A stretch of DNA of 64,000 bases from Proteles cristata cristata (Eukaryota; Chordata; Mammalia; Carnivora; Hyaenidae), in assembly GCA_017311185.1 (NCBI GenBank), contig JAESUZ010003091.1, positions 1,397,992 through 1,461,991 on the forward strand. The letters are read 5' to 3'. Positions 1-10,937 of this stretch are shown in pieces. A program made the position numbers and the translations under genes. Below the pieces are notes generated by a model. The model made no database searches and was not told the origin of the DNA. It worked only from the letters and a program-made list of their open reading frames with translations. Position 1 is the stretch's first letter. Every line of letters begins with the position of its first letter.

Positions 1-544
1 GCCAACCAGGTGGCTACTGCCTGGGTTTTGGGTTTGCAGCATGAGGCACAAAGAGGGAAGAAGCTTAAGCAGCAGCAGAAGCCGTAAGCCTGGCGGTGGC
101 CCTTTGTGGCAGTGCTCAGCAGTGCACCCTCCTGGCTACACAGTGTCCGGCTGAAGAAGCTTGTTCTTTGGTTTTCAGCCAGATTTCCAAACCTGATTCT
201 TCAGCTCCTGGCCATCCTGGAGGCCAGAGGCATTTCTCCAGGAAATTCCAGGTGGGGTTGATGCAGCCAGAGCTGGTGCAGTTCTGGGAACCGGAAACCC
301 TGACCCATCTGTGAGGACGCAGACTCCAAGGCCAAAGAGCTTGTTCAGGGGACCGCAGCTCACAAGCGGCAACGTTCCAGCTGAAAAAGCTGTGCTGTTG
401 CCTTGATTCCATGCTTCCCAGAGAATCAGAAAGAGCTGGAGAAGAGGAATGAGCGTGGTGTACGGATTAGAGTAGGGCTAGAAGACTAGCAGCTGTGTGA
501 ATACTTACCCCCAAACCCACATTCAGTAACATCCATAAAGAAGT
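1..544. other. Upstream intergenic sequence, nothing recognised
   Basis: No gene, splice-linked reading frame or clear repeat was recognised here. The short open frames have no family features. Confidence 0.5.
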
Positions 545-775
545 GGATCTGCTCTATGCCAGGGACTCTGCTACATTCAAGTAATTATTTCGGTTAATCC
601 TCACAGCAATACGATTATGGTGGACATTATTTTCTCCGTTGGGTGGGAAACCTGAGGTTTGCAGAGGTTTATATTATAATAAGTGTTAGTGTCGGGTTTG
701 AACTAGAGTCTCCAGGCAAGGAGGCTGGAGCTCATTCATTAAGCCACAGCTACCTTGCTACAACATTTAATTAAT
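545..775 (-). repeat. MIR SINE fragment, antisense
   Basis: The stretch shows the reverse-complement MIR pattern: 'ggttaatcctcacagcaat', then a diverged 'gggaaacctgaggtt' block, then 'gggtttgaactagagtctcc'. It is heavily diverged, as expected for an ancient mammalian element. Boundaries are approximate. Confidence 0.6.
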
Positions 776-3479
776 CGATCGATCTTTTCTCCACTGCTAG
801 TTTTCCATTAACCCCATTGTGGCCTCAGCGCCACCTCATCAACGTGTTCTTGTTGGCACGCTTCCTTGCATGTGAGCTTACCCTTAGGTCCCAGAATGTG
901 TCATCTGTCTCGGTCCCTTTAGACTGGGAGCCTCCAGAGCACAGGGCCGTGCCTCCCTGCTAAGGATGGTCCTTCTTGTGCATAAATCTCTGATGTCCAC
1001 GTGGGTCTCCACCATGGCGGGCCACCGGGCTGGGGTTCATTGACTAGCCAAGTGAATAACTGTATCCAGAGGTGAGGACTTCATCCTGCTACGGTACTGC
1101 AAGATGGGAGTCTGTACGCCTCTTCTGTTCAGTCCCGCCCACCCCTACCTCCCCTTCACCTTCGAGGGAAATCATGCCTTTGTTTACTGGACTGTAAAAT
1201 GGAGCCAAAGATCCTCATTGGCAGAATAAATACCAGATGTTTTGCAGTCTTCTGAGACGGAGCCCTGGCCCAGACCTGGCTCCTGGTGGCCAATGAATAC
1301 TCTTGTCATTTGTGTTTTGGACTTAAGAAAACTGAGTTCGCTGTGTTTCCTACCATCACAAGGAGCAGTGAATTGAATTGGTGCCATTGTATGCATGCTT
1401 GTTGTTGCATAGATAAAACCCTCATTAAGTCTCTCAAGGGGAGCAAAGACTTTTATTTTGAAGATAGAGGAGTTGGGGAGGGGGGGCTTCTTGCATGTCA
1501 GCAGTTACAACAACAAAACAGTAAATGGAGGAAATAATTAAATAACAGCACCCCCCCCACCTCGTCAAGGGGCTGGGTGAGTTTTTAATTAGTGCTTCGT
1601 TTTCAATAAATCCGTATCTGTACGTGGTGCTGATTCTTTCCTGGATAAGGGAAAGATAATAATGAGAATCCTATTTTTCAGTCCCACACTAAAGGGATGC
1701 CTCGTATATTTAATCATGCTGTAGAAATCCTGGCAGCTTTCTCTGAGCCCAGCCTCTGCTCTAATTACATTTCTAGATTTTAGTAAATTGAAAGGGAAAA
1801 TGTAGGAACAAAATAATTAAAACCGAAGAGGAAGTGCATATTAAAAAGGAGAAGCTGTTTAAAATTCTTCCACACAATGTTTCCAAGGACATCTACAGTC
1901 ATTTAATCAGATCCACACCAAATCAAAGCCCTTTGTACAGAGGCTGGTGGATCGCACCTCAGGTGGGCGGTATGGGGAGCCTCAGTGCGCCAGGCTACAG
2001 ATGGGGATAGGACTCATGTCCTTCCAGATCTCTGGGGGTTCAGGGCCAGCCTGGACAAGCTGCTGGCACAGACTCACTACCCCCGAGGAGTCTCCTCCCA
2101 GGTCCCAGGCAGAAAATGACTATACTGTATTGATTACCTTCCCCCCGCTTCCCTCCCCCTCCGTTGTAAGGTAGCTAAAGGATGCTGTCCATGCCTCCAG
2201 TTTCCTTTCTCTGCATCCCTTCCCCTTTCTATGCTCCCCCCACCTCCAACTTGTGAATTTCCTTTCTTCTTTGCCAACCTGTGAATCCTGAAGTGAAAAG
2301 AACAGGAACGGAAGAGCCTCAGTGACACCCAGGAGTCAGTTACTTGAACGGGGTTCCTAGGTGACTTGCAGGGCACTCTGAATTGTCCCCAGGGCCAAAA
2401 ACCTTGCTGGCCTCGGCTGAAGGAATGAAATGTTTGTGGAGGGTAGTGATGAGTGACCTCTAATTGGGAAGTTTCAAGCGTCAGCCTGATAGGTGACACA
2501 AGCTCATTTTGTTGTAAGCAAGGGAGTCCCAGTGCTCATACCACTGTGGAATTTAGGACCTCCATGTCTCGATCACGTCTGAAATACAGCTGGAGCAGGC
2601 TCTGGGCGCTTGGAGTGCTTTGTGATTCCTAGGACATCTTAAGCTGTGGGGCGGTAGGGCGAGCTTGTGTACTCGAAAGTGGAAGGCAGCCTTGCGCTGT
2701 CAGGGGATTCTTTCCAAGCCCCGGTGGCTCTGCTCACCGGCTCCCAGCCTTCCCTAATGAACGGACTGCCACCTGGCACCGGGTCGCATGTGGCAGGAGA
2801 CAAGTGAGCGCAGTCTCCTGGAGACAGTCCCACGGCAGCAAAGCTTCCGGAAGCTGTTCCCAAGGCAGGGCCCACCCGTTGCCACCCCGCGACCTGCAGG
2901 CTCATCTGGTTGCTCTTTTGGGTTCAGTGCTTCTGGCTTTTCAGTGTGTGTGTCTCAGCGTGGAAAAGAGACAGTACCTGCTCCGGATTATCTGGCTTGA
3001 TTCAGTAAGCACAAGTTTTGAAAGTTTAAGCTAAAGGGAAGAATTGTAGCAATAACAAATATCCCGTCATTGACCTTAGCACTCTGCCGTGGAGAGGACT
3101 TTTTTTTTTCTCCCGGGGCCCAGAGGCGGAGGCTTTTTGCTTTTACTCAACTCAAGAGTCATTGATGGCCCTTGGGAGCTAGCAGGCCAGGCTGCCTGAG
3201 GATCCAGGTGTCCAAGACAACAAACTGTCATTGAATCTGCTTCCTTTCAGTTAAGCCACCTATCCGCCCCCCTTCTCCGTTGCAACAGAATGGTCCTTCT
3301 CGATTGTTTCTAAATGCTAAAATTTAAAAAGCTACTTAAAAGTCTTCATGGTCTTGAAGTCCGAAGACTATTGTACTGACACAAGGTTGGTTAGAAAAAG
3401 CGAGGGACTGCATGTTAAATTTGTTGGTGCTCCATAAACTGGTCGCAAATGTAAATTGCTATTGTTAAGTGCCTTTATT
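776..3479. other. Upstream intergenic sequence without recognised genes or young repeats
   Basis: No CanSINE, L1 or coding exon is visible. The AT-rich part around 1730-1930 is repeat-free. Everything up to 7007, promoter included, lacks CanSINEs, unlike intron 1. No neighbouring gene is recognised. Confidence 0.5.
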
Positions 3480-3663
3480 GTTACGCTGCCCGCCCCCCTC
3501 CCCTTTGGTAGGCCTCTCTTTAGAGATCCTCGCACCTCCGCGCAGCCTGCAGCGCCGGGCACGCACCCCCCTCCGAGTTCCCGCCCCTTTCTTGTCAGGC
3601 CCCTCCTTCTCCTCAAATCCCCCCAACCCTGGCCTTGGGGGGAGGGGGAGGAGAGAGGTCGGG

Positions 3664-3673
3664 GCGCATGCGT
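3664..3673. promoter_or_regulatory. NRF1-like palindrome, upstream copy
   Basis: GCGCATGCGT is one base off a perfect GCGCATGCGC palindrome, the core recognised by the transcription factor NRF1. It lies about 130-310 bases before the exon 1 donor region. Two further copies lie downstream at 4279 and 4330. Confidence 0.5.
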
Positions 3674-3800
3674 GCTAGGGGAGGTAGGCGGAGTCTTGAG
3701 GAAGAGGAAGGAGGGGCAGGAGAACCGAAGGAGGGGAGAAGAGGGGCGGAGGCCGTGCGGGGTGGGGCCCGGCGGGTACGCGCTCGCTGCGTCGACGTGC

Positions 3801-3816
3801 TGACGCCATGACGCCC
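3801..3816. promoter_or_regulatory. Tandem TGACG half-sites (CREB/ATF-like)
   Basis: TGACGCCA and TGACGCCC sit head to tail, 8 bases apart, just after an ACGT core at 3794-3797. TGACG is the half-site of CREB/ATF proteins. The position immediately before the inferred exon 1 fits a core-proximal element. Confidence 0.35.
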
Positions 3817-3821
3817 CGGCC

Positions 3822-3892
3822 GGTGTGTGTCGGTGTGTGTGTGTGTGTGAGTGTGCGCGCTCCGAGTGTGTGTGTATTTGTGTATCGGCGGT
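3822..3892. repeat. GT-rich microsatellite at the 5' edge of exon 1
   Basis: Interrupted (GT)n runs with CG interruptions lie between the CRE-like sites and the splice donor. Depending on the true start site the tract is in the core promoter or the 5' UTR. Alternating purine-pyrimidine runs of this type can adopt Z-DNA. Confidence 0.7.
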
Positions 3893-4278
3893 CCCGCAGG
3901 TCCCGGATGTTGCGGACAGTATGAAGCGAGCGCAGGGGGACGGGGACCAGCAGCTGTCGCCGCCGCTCTCAGGTGAGTGGGGGGGAGGAGAGTCAAGGGA
4001 GAGGGTTGTCCTGTCGGAGTGGGGGGGGCGCCTCCCTTAAGAGGTGACTGACCCCCACTCCCCCCCCCCCACGCCACACATATACTCTTCTCTGCCCCAT
4101 ATCCCACATCCTGGGTTACGTGGCCTGGGAATGCCAGAGCCTAATCAGCCGTTCCTTCCCCCAATCGCAAGCATTCAGGAGACACAAACGCGCCCCCTGC
4201 CTTCAGCCCCCCCATCATTTTCCCAGCCCCATCCCCCTTGCCAAATAGTGAGCTGTCGCCTGCGGCGAGAAGGGTGAC

Positions 4279-4290
4279 TGCGCATGCGCG
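4279..4290. promoter_or_regulatory. NRF1 site, first intronic copy
   Basis: TGCGCATGCGCG matches the NRF1 consensus (YGCGCAYGCGCR form) and contains the perfect palindrome. It lies about 310 bases after the exon 1 donor, still inside the CpG island. Confidence 0.6.
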
Positions 4291-4329
4291 AGTGTGAACG
4301 CGCTGGGGTGCTTGTTCGCTGCCCCCGGG

Positions 4330-4340
4330 GCGCATGCGCA
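4330..4340. promoter_or_regulatory. NRF1 site, second intronic copy
   Basis: GCGCATGCGCA is a second perfect palindromic core, centred 50 bases after the copy at 4279. Paired NRF1 sites are common in CpG-island promoters. Confidence 0.6.
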
Positions 4341-4440
4341 TCGCTGTGTTGCAGGGACCTGCGGGATAAAGAGCCCCTTGACCATGCGCCCGCCTCCTTC
4401 CCCGGCAGTGGGCCGCCGCGTTCGCGAGCCTGTTGCTACT

Positions 4441-6089
4441 CTCCAAATGGCAGAGCTTAAATGATTTGAGGGACTTCCTGACAAAGCACTCTTCGCGTCT
4501 GGTGTTGCCCCAGAGACTCCCAGGCTACAGACGCCTTCCAGAGCCAGCGTGCCCCACGCTGACCTTTCTTTTGAAACTGTCACCGCAACTTCTAGTGCCA
4601 GCATTGCTTTTCTTTCCTCTACCGTCGTCATGCTGTACCTTTAAAACAAACAGCCCCCTAAACTCAACGAGTAGGTGCCCCAGCCCTTTCAGTTACGCTG
4701 GCAGGGGATTTTGGGAGCCTTTCTAAGGAGGACCAAGGGTCACAGGAAAGAAAGTAAGGGGGACTGTCTTTTAGGCAAATTCTTAATTATCTGCCTAGAA
4801 CTAGATAAAGATGGAGATAAAGAGAATGTAAGGCTCAGAGCGGTAAGTGTAAATCAAGACATCAAGGTTCTCTCGTCTCTAGCCCTCCCTGTTCGTGTGA
4901 CCTATTTGCCTCTTTTTTTTGGTCTTTTTTTTTGTTTGTTTGTTTAAGATCTTCCTTAAAAAAAAAAAAAAGGATCTTCCTCAGCGCTTTCGTTTTAGCT
5001 GTACATTATTGATGCTGCGTGACCATCACATGAAAACAAAAGCCATCTGAAAGTACTAGTGGACGATACCTTACCCGGTTGGAGGTTTTAACTTGAAGTA
5101 GTGGGCGTGATGCTTCTTGCACCCTTGCAAAAACAAAGCGACATAAAACAAGGAACCCAGTAATATTTCGGTGATCTAGGGCCTCGGTTGTCAGCGGGCG
5201 GGTTATTCATGGCCCTCAGTTTGCTGCTGTGTGGCCACTCTTAGCTCCTTTGCTGCTGCTGCTTACCTTTGCCATCAGAGTAGGGTGAGGAGATGACAAA
5301 CTCTCAAAAACAGAAGGTTTGCTAAGTAGCATTGAAATGAATAGCTGAATCGTTGGGGAGGGGGGCAGCCTTTTTGTGTGTTTCAGTTATTTTCGCCAAC
5401 CCTGTTTCCTATCTGGTCAACAGAATGGGGTATGGTAGTTAGCCTCATTTTCTATTTTCTTTGTTTTTCTTTCTCTGGTGTTCCGTCAAGGCTCTTTCAG
5501 CCGCCATCCTTAACTGTAGGACCTTATGTTTTGGGACCTTAATATATATATATATATTTTTTTTTTTTTCACTTCTCTTTTTAACTCTGGCCTTTACACG
5601 GTTCAGTCGTCGTCTGTGCTGTTTTCTGTTGCCATAGTTACAGTGGGACCCAAGCCATGACACAGAGGAAGCACAGGAATTTGGGGGGCATATCTCATCC
5701 CGTTTCCTGGAAAGAGATGGTGACTCCTCTTTTTCTCCTTGTATGAAGAATGAGGAGCATAAGTTATTGTGATCGCTGCACACGTAGCGTGGGTTGGTCG
5801 CTTCCGTAGGCACTTTGGTGACTTCTGTTAGAGCTCTTCAGAGCGGTTAGTGCCCTGGGAGGTGTTCCATGTTGCCGGTCTCCAGACTTGCATCAGATTT
5901 TGTTAAAAATCTGGAAATAAAACTCTTGAGGCAGTAGGTAGGTGTCCTACCTTCTCAGGAGGCCTCTGTCATCTCTGTTGCTTTGTTTTTATCTGGAAAC
6001 ATTTCACCTGGCTGAATTTACCGCAGGCCTGTGTAACATTTGTACGGAACGAGGGCACAATTGCTCTTGGGATTGAGATGAGTGTCATT
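4441..6089. other. Intron 1, proximal part without recognised repeats
   Basis: Apart from poly(A) and poly(T) runs near 4911-4970 and an (AT)n/T run near 5540-5570, no repeat or exon is recognised. The A run at 4957-4971 is flanked by a 9-base direct repeat (see findings). Confidence 0.5.
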
Positions 6090-6735
6090 CATTGATTTTT
6101 ATTGGTGTAGAGCCATGTTTCCCCGTGCTGTGTGAAATGGGTAACATATGCATGAAACAAAGTTCAAAAGGCACGTAGAGAGTGAACAGTCTTCCTTTTA
6201 CTGCCCTCTTTTATCTGTCCAGTTACACCCTCCCCCAAGGAAGCTGTTGTTACCTGTGTCTTGTTTACCCTTCCCGATATAGTCATGGCTTTCACAAGCT
6301 TACACAACTATGTGCTCTTTGAAGTTTCTCATTTTACTTACTGTTTTACACAAATGGTAAGATACTATAGCCATTATTCTGCATTTTGCTTTCTTTTACT
6401 TAGTATGTCTTGGCCATCATTCCATTGAGTAATAGAGTACCTCTTTCTTTCTTGCAAGATGACAGATCCCCTCTTGTATAGACGCACCATCATTCCACCA
6501 GCTCTTATTATTGGATATTTAGGGTATTTCCAGTGCGACAGTGAATTCCTTGTATGTGCTTTTTGTGTACATGGGTGTCTTTTGGGTGAATTCCTAGCAG
6601 AAGTGCTGGATCAGAGGGTATATGCATTTTTAATGTTGTTCGATACCGCCGAATGACTTGCCATAGAGGCTGTACGAATTTTTATTCCTGCCGGCAGTGA
6701 GTCTGCCTCTTTCCTCACCAGGGCTGTGTTATCAA
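6090..6735 (-). repeat. Ancient L1 (L1M-type) 3' region, antisense
   Basis: The diagnostic antisense L1 phrases occur in order: 'tggatatttagggtatttcc', 'gtgaattcctagcagaagtg' and 'ggatcagagggtatatgc'. In old mammalian L1 these lie in the 3' part of the element. No intact frame remains. Confidence 0.65.
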
Positions 6736-6992
6736 AATGGTTTTGTTTTTTTTTTTCCTTTGTGTAGTCTTTTATCTACGATTTTAAGTTCACTACGCAG
6801 CTTGTTAAGCCTTATTACACCCAGGAGTTGTGGATAAATACCGCGGCTGTTTTGCAGGTGGGAGTGGTGGAGGAAGATACTGTTGGACTGAAGAGTAGTG
6901 CCATGAGAATAAAGACATATGCCTAGGTAACCCGGCAAATCCGTGACACTGCTGGGAAAATACGTGTACCACTTCTACTTCCGTTAGTTCTT

Positions 6993-7038
6993 AGGCGCTG
7001 GTTTCTTTTTTTTTTTTTTAATATTTTCATTTATTTCT

Positions 7039-7095
<57 letters not shown>

Positions 7096-7276
7096 GCAGG
7101 GGAGGGTCAGAGAGAGAGGGAGACACAGACTCTGAAATAGGCTCCGGGCTCTGAGCTGGCAGTCAGCACAGAGCCCGACACGGGCTCGAACCCACGAACT
7201 GCAGGATCATGACCTAAGTGAAAGTCAAACGCTCAACCGACTAAGCCACCCAGGTGCCCCAAGGCGCTGGTTTCTT
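6993..7276 (-). repeat. CanSINE (young subfamily) with 15-base target-site duplication
   Basis: The body at 7008-7261 is antisense: a T-rich tail, a long (GA)n, then the tRNA-derived head ending in CCACCCAGGTGCCCC. The duplication AGGCGCTGGTTTCTT is identical at 6993-7007 and 7262-7276, so the insertion is recent. It carries the variant GGCAGTCAGCAC and CGACTAAGCC discussed in the findings. Confidence 0.93.
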
Positions 7277-7430
7277 AACGCAAAATTTTGGAAGCCCATC
7301 GGTGATGTTTTATGATCTTGATAACTTCGACTCAGAATTGTTTGTACAGGCAAACTACCATTCTGTTGAAGAACTGAAAAGCTAACCCAGTTAGTTAAAG
7401 ACACTTTACCGAGTGCCTTCACAAAATACT

Positions 7431-7650
7431 GGTCCTAGCATTTTTCTTTAATGTTTATTTATTTCTGAAAGGAGGAGGGGAAGGAACCGAGAAAGAGGGA
7501 AAGAGGGTCCCAAGCAGGCTTCTTGCTGTGGGTGCAAAGCCCTACGGAGGGCTCGAACTCCCAAACCGGAGGATCATGAAGTGAGCTGAAACCAAGGGTC
7601 AGACGCTTAACCGACTGAGCCGCCCTGGCACCCCGGTACTAGTAGTTTTT
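7431..7650 (-). repeat. CanSINE, older copy, antisense
   Basis: The tail is at 7441, the head ends near 7635 as 'gccctggcacccc', and the flanking duplication is imperfect (GGTCCTAGCA versus GGTACTAGTA). Divergence exceeds that of the neighbouring young copy. Confidence 0.85.
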
Positions 7651-7899
7651 AACAGTCTGCTGATTGGAGACTATTTCACTGTGAGCTGTGAGGAAATAGA
7701 ATGTCTGTGCCTGAAGGAGCTCATAGTCTTAGAAAATCAAATCTACGGAGTATGTGAAATAGTAAGAGAACACTTAGAATGTGAACAGTAATGTACTGTG
7801 TTCTATGTTGAGAGGACTTGGTAAAACAGTGATTGAAGTTGGGAGGAGAATTCCTTCGGAAGGCCTTCCTGGAGGAAGTGCATTTTGAGCTCTCCCCTC

Positions 7900-8345
7900 C
7901 CCCCTCGTTTTACAACTGTTTATGTAAAAAAATTTGAACATACAGAAACAGTCAAAGAATAGTACAGTGATCACCTTTATACCAGTTATCCCCTACATTC
8001 CATTATTCATTTTGTTGTATTTGCTTTATGTATATGTGTGCGTGTGTCTCTGTATATAATACATAAATTTTTATGTTGCAGACATCATGACATCTTCATA
8101 CTTTCGTACTTTAAATACTTTAGATGCATTTTCTTAAAGGGATCGTTTACTTAATTGTCCTAAGACATAATATCACAGTGAAGGCAATTAACAGCAATTT
8201 CCTAAAACCATCTAATATCCAATTAATGTTTAGATTTTCCTAGTTATTTTGAAGATGCCACTTTTCAGCTCTTGGCATTTTTTTTCTCCAAACATGTGTA
8301 TCTTTAGTCTTTTTAAATCTCCAGTAGTTTGTTTAGAAGCCACAA
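7900..8345 (-). repeat. Ancient L1 3' region, antisense (probable)
   Basis: An AT-rich segment includes 'agaatagtacagtgatcacc' and 'attttcctagttattttg', which are typical of old antisense L1 3' sequence. Boundaries are approximate. Confidence 0.45.
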
Positions 8346-8347
8346 GA

Positions 8348-8449
8348 AGTTGACTTTATGCACTTGTGGGGATGAGCACTGGGTGTTATATGGAAACCAA
8401 CTTGACAATAAACTATTTGTAAAAAAAAAAAAAAAAAGTTGCCTTTATG
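8348..8449 (+). repeat. Very short carnivore L1 3' tail with target-site duplication
   Basis: The insert at about 8361-8436 carries 'gggatgagcactgggtgtta' and ends in an A17 run. This is the end of the carnivore L1 3' UTR. It is flanked by AGTTGACTTTATG and AGTTGCCTTTATG. It is an extremely 5'-truncated retrotransposition of about 76 bases. Confidence 0.8.
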
Positions 8450-8570
8450 AAGAGACCAGGCCTTTTGTCTTGTAGAATATATCACTTCTGGAATTTTCTG
8501 ATTGTTTCCTCATAGTTTCACTTAATTTGTGCTTTTATCATGTATTTCCTGTACATTGGCATCTAAGTCT

Positions 8571-8812
8571 AAGATGTGATTAGCTTCATTTTTTAAAAAA
8601 TGTTTTATTTATTTCTGAGAGAAAGGCAGCGTGAGCAGGGGAGGGTGAGGGAGACACAGAACTGGAAGCAGGCTCCAGGCTCTGAGCTAGCTATCAGCAC
8701 AGAGCCCAACATGGGACTCGAACTCCTGGACCGTGAGATTATGACCTGAGCTGAAGTCGGATGCTTAGCCAAGTGAGCCACCCAGGCGCCCGTAAGACTT
8801 GATTTGCTTCAT
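8571..8812 (-). repeat. CanSINE, antisense
   Basis: The body is about 8590-8792, ending CCACCCAGGCGCC. The flanks AAGATGTGATTAGCTTCAT and AAGACTTGATTTGCTTCAT are a diverged duplication, so the copy is of intermediate age. Confidence 0.9.
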
Positions 8813-10937
8813 ATTAAGCGCTTTGGGTAAGAATTCTTCATAGATGTTGCTCTGTACCTCATACGAGGTCACGATAAGAGAAACATAATGCCATAATATT
8901 GCATTATTAATGATGCTGAGTTTGTTTTATCATTTATTTAAGATGATAAATACCAGATCTCCAGCGTAGACATTTCCCCCTCCTAGTTAGTAAGTAATCT
9001 GTAGAGCGATGGCGCTTTGGACCCCTACTGTCCCACTTCTCCAACAGCCTTTCGCTTAACGTTAATGAGCCTTGTCTGGATCAGTTATTTCCTTGGTTGC
9101 TGCAAAATGCTGATTTTCTAATTCTATTCCTTTCACATCGATTAGCCTTCAGTCTTTCCCTCATCAGGTAGGAGTAACTATAGCGTCTACCAAAAGTTAG
9201 GTAAATTCTTATTTTCCCTGTAACAGTGTTCTGAGTGAGGAGATGGTATAATAATCACTGCTAATGGTGGCAAGTGATTGGTTTCTTTTTCTAGCCTTCT
9301 TTGCTTTAGTATCATTATAAATGCAGGGACTTTAATTTCTTCTGCATGTTACCAAAAATTATGGGCATTTCTTGGAGCTCAGAATGTTCCATATTTGGCT
9401 TGTGGGAACATCATTGGTGTATGAGCCCCCTTGCCCTCTAGTACAAGAAGTTTATCCTGTCCAGCCTCGTCTGTGTGTGTGTGTGTGTGTGTAATATACA
9501 TATATGTGTGTATATACACACCTGTATATAGGATATACGTGTCTCACATTTTCCTTCCCTTCTGTTTGTTATGTTGTTCATCTCCCTCTAGAGCTTCTGA
9601 AGCCAAAATCTAAACACTACAGGTTCCTTTATTTTAATACAGTGCACCTAGTGTTTGCCTTACTTCTGTGCCACTGACATTGCTGGAATTCTGGATCTTA
9701 GACCACACGGATTCTTTGTCTTACATCCTCTTTGTGAAAGACAGGTTGTACCTCTGAAGGCGACACTGCTTCTCCCCACCTCCCCAAGGTAAGGTTAGCC
9801 GTGGAAGAGACTGGGAATTTCTTGTCTCCTGAGCAACCTTGCCTTCCAGCCCTCTCTCCCCGCCCCCTGAGATGAAAGGTACACAAAATGGAATTTAGAG
9901 ACCAGAATTGTATTTACGAGCTTTCTTGGAGATGTGGGGTTTTGACAGTTCTGTAAAAGCATCTCTGTGTGTTTGTCTTTCCTCCTTTCTTCATGGACAC
10001 ATTTCTCTGCACAGTTGGAGCGTTATGTAAGGTTATGCTGGGATAGCATATTTTTTTCATTATCACTAGATTCTCATCCTAAGAAACAGGAATGAGACAA
10101 ATTGTTCTTAATTAGGGAAAATTTTCAGATAGGCCGTGAACTCTGCTATCTAGCTGGCTCAGCTCAAGGTCTGCAGCGGCGCCGAATCCTGTGGACATCT
10201 GTCGTGTGCCGTAGACTCGGGAGAGATGCTGCTACCTCCACAGCGCTGTCTTACCCACCACGGTAATGGAGGCTCCTGCTGACACAGGGGACGGTGGGCC
10301 TGCCTGCATTCTAGAGCTCGCTGTAGGGGCTGCACCAGTTCCTGCCTCAGCACAAAGTGTTTCATTAGACTCTTACCATGTATTTTGAGTAATCTTACGG
10401 ACTGCAAGTTACTCAGAGCCTGAGAATAACAGCCTTCTAATAGTTATCCGAAATCCTTGTTTTGTTTTTTTTAAACCATCTTGCCATATTTACTTCCTGA
10501 CTTAATAAGGCTCTTCTCAACCTGGTTTCCTAACAACCCCAGCCCGGTATTAAATTCCGGCTGTGGATTCTGGGAAGCGCACCTGCTCCTTGTGTGCGTG
10601 GTTTCGGGCACGGTGAGTCACTCTGAGAGGCTGTGCTGACGCGTTTGCGACTAAGATCCAGTGGCTTCTTTTACTTTTGTTTTTGACAAGCTCCCACGAT
10701 AGGAAAAAGGACGCTAAAGTGCAGCCTCTTCAGGGAACGCTCGAGCCTGCGTTCTCCCAACCGTAGTCATGTTTCAATAGAATTGGCAGGAGCTGCCTGG
10801 CTGCTCGGTGTGGCAGAGCTGGTCGTGCCGCTTTGGGAGAGCCGGATGCAGATGGGCCTCAGAGTGGGAGTTAAACACCCAGACAGTAACCCTCGCTTGC
10901 CCGGGAAGACCTTTATTCTTTCTGTTTCTTTCTTTCC
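8813..10937. other. Intron 1 stretch with a GT/TA microsatellite only
   Basis: A (GT)n run at 9471-9492 passes into TATA-rich alternating sequence to about 9530. No exon or other repeat family was recognised. Confidence 0.5.

Larger units (their letters stand above)
3800..3972 (+). other. SPOP: Inferred SPOP noncoding exon 1
   Basis: The segment ends CTCTCAG with GTGAGT following at 3973, a near-perfect 5' splice site inside the CpG island. It contains a short upstream ORF (3907-3924) whose stop overlaps the next ATG at 3921. That second frame (reading MKRAQGDGDQQ...) stays open to the donor. Neither is in frame with a recognised protein family. The exon start is a guess: transcription could begin anywhere from about 3660 to 3900. 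Confidence is good for the donor and low for the left end. Confidence 0.6.
3480..4440. promoter_or_regulatory. SPOP: CpG island with the likely SPOP promoter
   Basis: This interval is GC-rich with many CpG dinucleotides, unlike its AT-rich surroundings. It contains a GC box (GGGGCGG, 3743-3749), CRE-like TGACG half-sites, three palindromic NRF1-like sites and a consensus splice donor at 3973. This is the usual organisation of a housekeeping promoter. SPOP is assigned because it is the only plus-strand gene downstream and the distance suits its known large first intron. Bidirectional transcription is possible but not shown. Confidence 0.75.

Noticed and set aside
1..3479. 3' end of a neighbouring gene upstream of SPOP
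   Set aside because: No coding exon, splice-linked frame or polyadenylation context was recognised in this interval.
3613..4107. 164-residue minus-strand frame in the CpG island
   Set aside because: The composition is proline/threonine/histidine-rich because of GC and GT repeats. Long frames arise easily in GC-rich DNA. No homology recognised.
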